A stretch of DNA of 44,385 bases, from NCBI GenBank assembly GCA_021151685.1, contig JAGKWS010000021.1:1-44385 (forward strand), in the 5' to 3' direction. The stretch is from Chitinophagaceae bacterium. Lineage in GTDB: Bacteria; Bacteroidota; Bacteroidia; Chitinophagales; Chitinophagaceae. Shown here piece after piece: positions 43,801-44,385 of the stretch. Numbering within the stretch: position 1 is the stretch's first letter; each line of letters starts with the position of its first letter. The notes below the pieces were generated by a model. It was given only the letters and a program-made list of their open reading frames with translations. It was not told where the DNA came from and did no database searches. Made by a program: the position numbers and the translations under genes.

Positions 43801-44385
43801 GGCAATGCAGCGGGTACAGCTACTATCAGTTATACAGTTACTGGTGAATGTGGGTCTAATACTACTACCCGTGTAGTAACTGTTAATACTACCCCATCAG
43901 CAGGTGCCATAACAGGTACGGCCACGGTATGTGCTGGCAGCAACACGACCCTCAGCAATACCATCACCGGTGGCTCATGGAGCAGCAGCAATGGCGCAAT
44001 TGCATCTGTGGGTGCTACGGGTATCGTTACCGGCAATGCGGCGGGTACAGCTACCATCAGCTATGCTGTCACTGGTGAGTGTGGGTCTAATACTACTACC
44101 CGTGTAGTAACTGTTAATACTACCCCATCAGCAGGTACCATCACCGGTACGGCTACGGTATGCGCTGGCAGCAACACTACCCTCAGCAACACCATTACCG
44201 GTGGCTCATGGAGTAGCAGCAATGGAGAAATTGCCACTGTGGGAGCTACGGGTATCGTTACTAGCAATGCCGCTGGTACAGCTATTATCAGCTATACTGT
44301 TGCCGGTGAATGTGGTTCCAATACTACTACCCGCATTGTTACCGTCAATGCAGCCCCATCAGCAGGTACCATTACAGGTACAGCT
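28900..44385 (+). CDS. Giant secreted multi-propeller/Ig-like surface protein, 3' end beyond window
   Basis: One frame stays open for 5162 codons to the window end without a stop. It begins MKKVLFTSVLLCLLTIAGTAFAQ, a clear signal peptide cleaved near residue 22. Domains by residue, approximately: IPT/TIG 24-105; FG-GAP/VCBS 121-497 (7 blades); IPT/TIG 507-587; FG-GAP 606-986 (7 blades); Ig-like (BIG_2 type) 989-1362 (5); NHL 1364-1695 (6 blades); Ig 1698-2544 (11); linker and NHL 2546-3237 (12 blades); then linker/NHL(6)/Ig units to about 4760; then an Ig tandem to the edge. FG-GAP loops carry Ca-binding DxDxDG motifs (GDVDGDGKPD). The Ig modules usually have a VCAG and a CGS cysteine. By analogy with SprB-like giant adhesins it may be a T9SS-exported adhesin; this is inference, as the C terminus is not in view. 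Confidence 0.92.
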   Translation, partial: MKKVLFTSVLLCLLTIAGTAFAQQPTVTGILPMVAIPGTTVTITGTNFNTTPANNIVYFGATRATVNTASPTSLSVTVPLGATYAPVSVLNTAVGLTGYSQNPFLQTWDGATSNTSLIKFNGHINMYTGNQPNEMVVGDVDGDGKPDIVAANLGNSNIFIYRNANIPNNPLSSSTFANATVHNCTTPNSVFLSDLNGDGKPEILTTSNTESSLTIFSNTTTPGIIDTTSIVPSATLATNGVAIQVVTADVDGDGRLDILTSNPSTSSISIFRNISATSPVTASLYAPRIDISYGSGTPRKMTTGDVDNDGKPDIIIVSSSGVSIFKNNATSGIISTSSFATRVDYIPWGSPVCVALADLDNDGKPEVITGNSTNRISVFKNQSTTGVINTSSLATRVDFLISGSVNSMAIGDINGDGKPDIATSGEGTFATLRNTTTTSTINTSSFSYSDKYVVGGQQKIVVCDFDGDSKPDIAISNNGGGGICCPGRITLLKNIPEPISLPNAPPAITHISPNIAIPGNTITLSGTGLDSFSSGSFVHFGAVKTPVISSSATSITVQVPPSPSFGPLSISKPGQYATTSSSVPFLPTYNNSGFRNDTAIFQPPVSFSLGLNDGAFHTYQTTKVADFDGDGKPDVAVINKYNNTVCVFRNTTTGIGAFSITSLSSRLDLPAFRNLGIIGVADFNNDGKMDIAVLERGSGGGGLNDTIRKISIYINISTTGNLAFNPRIDVDGIVNSGDMTIDDIDGDGKPDVVMVGWTATYPRHQLCIVRNSFSSGTFNSACLSERIVTGSQYDADRVITADVDRDGKKDILVGSQVVGINIYKNNSTPGNIQLASPVSFATDTVGVIIREIKVADFDGDNKPDIVASSSIIGSGTPNPISVLKNISDSGVINTSSFAPYIKIGNTISARSQIEIADINGDSKPDMVADNLVFLNTTTGIIDTNLFSKGQNVSIGALGTQIVDIDGDNFPDIVGKTTEGLVLLRNIPLLDITITGDSSICRGSTSTLTASVAGGTWASSSPTIATIGSVSGTVTGIAAGTAIITYHNSGGGKTVVVTINPLPTAASIGGSPFSVCASNNITLTNTTPGGTWSSSNTSIASIGTSGVVTGLAGGTTTITYTVTNNCGVAYATRIVTVNTGPVVNSITGSNSLCTGNTITLSNTTPGGTWSSSNASIGTISSSGVVTGLLAGTTSISYSVTGTCGTTVVTKEILVNTAPSTPSITGTTTVCAGSTTTLSIATAGGTWSSSNTTIASINSAGVVTGNNAGTTTIFYTLTCGVSSTVVSVTALPATITGSTSLCAGTSQSLTSATIGGTWVSSSPDIATINAAGTLSGITVGTSAISYTYNGCSRVTIATVNIATNAGIISTFAGGGSSNCSNCVATSASIGDPYTVACDNEGNVYVAGSNRVRKINSLGIISTIAGLSGSYSGDGGPATAAGVAPSDICADKNGNIYIAEGFNYRIRMINPSGIITTIAGTGIAGFSGDGGPATAAQLDEPVGICVDTIGNVYIVDRNNQRIRCINTSGIITTIAGNGIAGFSGDGGPATAASIKNAFDIAVSKKGNIFIADNENNRIRKISPSGVITTVAGIPSGIYPGDGGPATAAAIWSFGIDVDTLENIYIGGSNSGSISKIRMINASTGIITSIAGVGPTGFSGDGGPATAALMNNPLRVAVNKNGDVFVGERANSRVRKIKAPLSIYGQPSVCIGATEKLTCFYAGGVWNSTNTTVATINETGEIHALTAGTTTISYTVTDSCGSASATLTVTVAPTAGSITGSAVVCIGNTTTLNSITPSGSWTSSNISIATVSTAGVVTGNSTGTATISYSVSGVCGSNVVTRIITVNTTPTGNPITGSSVICAGTTTPLTNATPGGVWSSSNNSVAIVDTTGLVTGVSGGTAVITYVVTNGCGAVYKTKAITVNTTPPSGTITGTATVCTGSTTTLSNATSGGTWSSSNGEIATVSGTGMVTGIAAGIVTISYTATNDCGSNVATRVVTVSAAPIAGSISGTATVCAGATTALSSTVAGGVWTSANTAIATVNSTGIVTGHSFGEATISYAVTGSCGSSVATYTVSVTTPPYAGSIIGMDAICVGASAALSATVAGGTWSSSAPSIASVDEYGNVTGVSGGSTVIAYGGFTNECGTSYAPLYITVDTVAPTMPIGGTTELCAGVWGTLTNANVGGTWSSSNTEVATVGVWGDLYGYTLGITTISYTLINSCGSNTATTVVTINTLPDAGSIYGTTTLCAGSTTSLIGTVDGGVWSADYTSIASIDSAGLVTGYSAGATNISYTVSNGCGSSSATQIIYVSDIPYAGTIYSSYGDSTMCFGWGSYVYLYNSIGGGNWSSANPDVATIDEYGNLTPVTSGTTIITYGPLSNECGTSYATLHFTIDTILSLPPISGANTMCIGGSTSLANAVSGGTWSSANNTFATVSSAGVVTGMAAGTTAITYGINNSCGYFFSTTPVIIHPFVAPITGTTWQVCTGQSIALGNAIDGCVWSSANPAVATISGTGIVTGHTAGTALISYQYSGSCGTALATNIITVNQNVTIEPGSMPVVITGDTATAFTYGASSGLQYSLIWNTEAKNKGFRSTDFTTTTIAGNGGYGGDGGPATVATLNRPTDVVRDAAGNVYIAGDYVVRKVATDGTITTVAGNKTLGSSTNSGPNGNGGLATAARIDPRAIALDAAGNLYIGDYSAGQVRKVDASGIITVVAGGGSNFGDGITATAAYLSSINDIAVDGSGNIYVVSWYNRVRKVNTAGIITTVAGNGSSGAYSGDGVAATATALGSGTVRSIAIDATNNLFILDDNYVIRKVNAAGIISTYAGVATGSPTISYTDGVPATAARFYGASNIATDADGNILVSEYSRVLKISTAGIVTNIVGSTNTGGGVNGDGAPATATLITYPGGLAASPSGELYIADIQNSVVRKVTTAGIVETFAGNRWVFLGDGGPATATAITNAYDIKVNHKGEVLFIDGGNNRIRKVNNAGILSTVAGNGTAGSTGDGGPATAASLRYPGSIAVDAHGNVFVAGNDGTIRKIDTNGNINSFASISPYSSNIWHMSFDKNGNMYAAAGSYVLKIDASGYVSLVAGNGSSEHSGDGGPATNAGMYNILGLTTDATGNIYLAGNGRIRKINPAGIITTIAGPGPEGSYTNGDGGPATAATINANKIEMDAFGNLLLLEYNRIRKIAPDGIISTITPYLNTSTDYNSMTLTKEGTILLGGGNSNVGTGKIDKLNSFSSLPASPLATYVPADVAPGIYRGELTISNGLCQIPYAASVTVLGKINGASAVCMGSSAMQTHGTPGGTWSSSNTAVATIGTAGLVSTLAPGTTTITYAVAVNDATRYITKTITVLGVPSVTLGSTPVVMIGSSPAQLHYSSATNSPEYSIAWNTPEQTLGFTNTTGSVGTFAGTGVAGFSGDGGLATAAKINYPSGVATDNAGNVYIADRNNNVVRKVSPTGEITTVAGNGMWGYGGDGGQATAATFSSAIGIALDASGNLLIADQGNFAIRKVTTEGIISTIAGNGTYDHSGDHGPATSAGISSPSSVAADGAGNVYFTTSGSTGSYLRKIAPDGIITTIAGNGIWGYSGDGGPSTDATYGTLMGVATDATGNVFVTDNGYNLIRKIAPSGIVTTVAGSTSAGYYGDGGPATATYLYSPAGIAVDASGSLYVTEQYYGTIRKVSPNGIMSTIATGGSSYVAVAVNNNGVVFAGDENGHVVRTIGTSIALPASPVEIAVPSAVGQGVYSGTFTAHNGHCTTSYPLHIAVSAPISGNSNLCVGSSATYTNPASGTWSSSNSEVATVSSTGAVTGIMAGSAVISYHITSDEVSYSVTKDMTVTDVPEFAPGTMPVVTAGDTAAALTYTGATDVAGYSLAWDDTATNAGFTGTPNIITTVAGNISLGYTYSGDGGMATDAGMYHPNDIAIDADGNLYIADYGNSILRKVSPSGIISTVAGNGTHYYSGDGGLATATGIHLEGFTIDASGNLYIADHYNNSIRKISPSGIISTVAGTGSIGYSGDGGPATSANLTGPTDIAVDASGNLFIADQSNHVIRKVTPSGIISTVAGNGSYIGDFEYSGPATATALNHPTKIAIDAVGNLYFTESLYGTIRKITPSGIISTVAGIGVNGYSGDGGSATAATLYAPNGITIDANDNIYFSDYGNNVIRKITPSGIINTIAGSSSLSGYYGDGGPATAASFSNPNGVTIDASGNLYIADGNNNVVRKLSNIAELPSSPLSIPVPVGATAGTYDGNITLYNGHCNNTYPISVTVLGAIMGNAQMCAGSSQIFTHAVTSGIWSSSNSEVATVSSTGMVTGNAAGTATISYAIIVDGVSHYATREVTVNETPTFSPGTMPVVTAGDTAAVLTYTGVTDVAGYSLRWDDTAINAGFAGTPNIITTVAGNNALGASYSGDGGMATDAGMNYPQRVAVDASGNLFIADYGNNIVRKVSPSGIISTVAGNGSYGYWGDGSTATAATLASPSGIAVDASGNLFIADMYNNAIRKVSPTGIISTIAGNGAYGYYGDGGAATAAALSYPHGLAVDASGNLFITDNNNHVIRKVTPSGIISTVAGNGSMGYYGDDGPATSAALSYPQDVTVDATGNLFIADHNNSVVRKVTPSGIISTVAGNGSYGYWGDGGAATEASMNGVASVTLDAIGNLFITDAGNNVIRKVTTSGIINTIAGVGSYGYYGDGGAATSAGLALPCGIDIDEAGNLYFADANNNVLRKVSNIAELPSSPLSIPVPESAAMGTYHGSITLYNGHCTNTYPLSVTVLTPISGTTEFCVETSETLTNFTPGGSWSSSNNDIATINSTGIVTGVAAGTAIVSYCVADGSCATTVITVNATPSAGTITGTATVCIGSNTTLSNTTTGGSWSSSNGEIASVGATGIVTGNAAGTATISYTVTGECGSNTTTRIVTVNAAPSAGNITGTATVCAGSNTTLGNTTTGGVWSSSSGEIASVGVTGIVTGNAAGTATISYTVTGECGSNTTTRVVTVNTTPSAGAITGTATVCAGSNTTLSNTITGGSWSSSNGAIASVGATGIVTGNAAGTATISYAVTGECGSNTTTRVVTVNTTPSAGTITGTATVCAGSNTTLSNTITGGSWSSSNGEIATVGATGIVTSNAAGTAIISYTVAGECGSNTTTRIVTVNAAPSAGTITGTA
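29260..30390 (+). repeat. FG-GAP/VCBS propeller 1, seven blades
   Basis: Seven DxDxDGxxD loops are visible at about 29317 (GDVDGDGKPD), 29479 (SDLNGDGKPE), 29641 (ADVDGDGRLD), 29812 (GDVDNDGKPD), 29968 (ADLDNDGKPE), 30133 (GDINGDGKPD) and 30286 (CDFDGDSKPD). They are spaced roughly 155-170 bp apart. Seven such blades make one integrin-alpha-like propeller. Confidence 0.85.
30715..31857 (+). repeat. FG-GAP/VCBS propeller 2, seven blades
   Basis: Seven loops lie at about 30775 (ADFDGDGKPD), 30943 (ADFNNDGKMD), 31123 (DDIDGDGKPD), 31303 (ADVDRDGKKD), 31465 (ADFDGDNKPD), 31651 (ADINGDSKPD) and 31786 (VDIDGDNFPD). The block is separated from propeller 1 by a second IPT/TIG domain (30418-30660). 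Confidence 0.85.
31864..32985 (+). repeat. Ig-like block A, five repeats
   Basis: Five ~75-residue BIG_2-type modules each carry ITG...C.G, GGTWSSS, IATI, GVVTG and TTTISY. Most have a second Cys near the end (NNCGV, GTCGT). Confidence 0.85.
32989..33984 (+). repeat. NHL propeller 1, six blades
   Basis: Six NHL repeats (IISTIAG.., SGDGGPATAA, GNIYIAE, RIRMIN) end with RKIKAP before the next Ig block. This is one complete six-bladed propeller. Confidence 0.85.
33991..36531 (+). repeat. Ig-like block B, eleven repeats
   Basis: Eleven modules begin near 34009, 34219, 34450, 34681, 34912, 35143, 35380, 35611, 35842, 36094 and 36313. Several are spaced by exactly 231 bp (77 codons), the same period as the terminal tandem. 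Copy 9 (YSSYGDSTMCFGWG) is the most divergent. Confidence 0.85.
36535..38967 (+). repeat. Supermodule U1: linker, twelve NHL blades, closing linker, one Ig
   Basis: It starts with the linker GSMPVVITGDTATAFTYG, followed by twelve NHL-type blades to about 38610 (two propellers by count; blades 9 and 12 are degenerate). The closing linker SLPASPLATYVPADV and GIYRGELTISNGLC then leads to one Ig module. It is about 970 bp longer than the later units, the length of one extra six-blade propeller. Confidence 0.75.
38971..40425 (+). repeat. Supermodule U2: linker, six NHL blades, closing linker, one Ig
   Basis: The linker (STPVVMIGSSPAQLHY) is followed by six NHL blades (39112-40068), the closing linker ALPASPVEIAVPSAV and GVYSGTFTAHNGHC, and one Ig module lacking the usual C-terminal CGS cysteine. 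The period to U3 is 1458 bp. Confidence 0.82.
40426..41937 (+). repeat. Supermodule U3: linker, six NHL blades, closing linker, one Ig
   Basis: The linker (TMPVVTAGDTAAALTY) is followed by six NHL blades (40567-41574), the closing linker ELPSSPLSIPVPVGA and GTYDGNITLYNGHC, and one Ig. The period to U4 is 1512 bp. A 45-bp stretch of its Ig module is identical in DNA to the one in U2 (around 40271 and 41783). Confidence 0.82.
41938..43426 (+). repeat. Supermodule U4: linker, six NHL blades, closing linker, Ig
   Basis: The linker TMPVVTAGDTAAVLTY is followed by six NHL blades (42067-43083), the closing linker ELPSSPLSIPVPESA and GTYHGSITLYNGHC, and the first Ig of the terminal tandem. Its blades are the most uniform in the protein (GNGSYGYWGDGG type). 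Confidence 0.82.
43432..44385 (+). repeat. Tandem 231-bp Ig-like repeats running off the window
   Basis: PSAG at the repeat start recurs at 43432, 43663, 43894, 44125 and 44356, exactly 231 bp (77 codons) apart. The protein copies are about 90% identical, while the DNA differs at many synonymous sites. The array continues past the window end. Confidence 0.9.

Noticed and set aside
29236..44267. Many long minus-strand ORFs opposite the giant gene, some repeated (MVAVPAALPVTIPVA type)
   Set aside because: They are antisense shadows of the Thr/Gly/Ala-rich repeats. They recur only because the coding repeats recur, lack start context, and the plus frame is continuous with clear domains.
29260..44385. 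Regular repeats considered as a CRISPR array or non-coding satellite
   Set aside because: Periods are codon multiples (about 150-231 bp), repeats are degenerate at synonymous sites and translate to known propeller/Ig motifs; there are no short identical repeats with unique spacers.
1..44385. tRNA, rRNA, CRISPR or prophage integrase genes
   Set aside because: I looked for cloverleaf-like segments, rRNA stretches and integrase/transposase motifs and saw none that I can support.

Overview
The window looks like chromosomal DNA of a Bacteroidetes bacterium, probably from the Chitinophagaceae/Sphingobacteriia side. This is inferred from gene content only. The clues are secreted proteins with type IX secretion (T9SS)-style C-terminal domains, the N-terminal region typical of Bacteroidetes tail-fibre/C1q-like surface proteins, the lptC / outer-membrane protein / coaX cluster, several TAnnTTTG (-7 type) promoter elements, and the absence of convincing Shine-Dalgarno sequences.

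Region 1 (1-4.2 kb) encodes exported proteins. There is the 3' end of a C1q-like surface protein with an apparent C-tract frameshift, a CocE/NonD-type serine hydrolase, and, converging on it with 1 bp between stop codons, a six-blade NHL beta-propeller protein with a C-terminal sorting-like domain.

Region 2 (4.4-15.9 kb) is a long minus-strand housekeeping block. In transcription order it holds an acyl-CoA dehydrogenase (with its own terminator), a glycosyltransferase, rsmG, yebC, the CCA-adding enzyme, a macro-domain hydrolase, a class III aminotransferase, coaX, an outer-membrane barrel, an LptC-like protein, a lipoprotein and a DUF1801/OmdA-type protein.

Region 3 (16.0-21.8 kb) runs on the plus strand. 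It has fdhD, a small DUF7009-like protein, then a tight run of ECF sigma factor, small membrane protein (possible anti-sigma), CnrX/Spy-like periplasmic protein, MbnP-like copper-binding protein, di-haem MbnH/MauG-like peroxidase, and after a 61-bp gap a YHYH-family secreted protein. This reads as an envelope metal (copper) handling module.

Region 4 (21.8-28.4 kb) has TatD, a polysaccharide deacetylase, an unrecognised membrane protein, a glutathione peroxidase, YajQ, a 161-bp palindromic MITE-like element, a small membrane protein, a PagL-like lipid A deacylase and ornithine aminotransferase.

Region 5 (28.9 kb to the window end) is one uninterrupted reading frame of at least 5162 codons that runs off the window. 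I read it line by line and found no stop and no frame change. It encodes a secreted string of beta-propellers and Ig-like domains: signal peptide, IPT/TIG, 7 FG-GAP blades, IPT/TIG, 7 FG-GAP blades, 5 Ig, 6 NHL blades, 11 Ig, 12 NHL blades, then three further 6-blade NHL propellers separated by single Ig domains, then a tandem of near-identical 77-residue Ig repeats. Blade numbers come in whole propellers (7 for FG-GAP, 6 or 12 for NHL). This giant modular surface protein is the most unusual item in the window.
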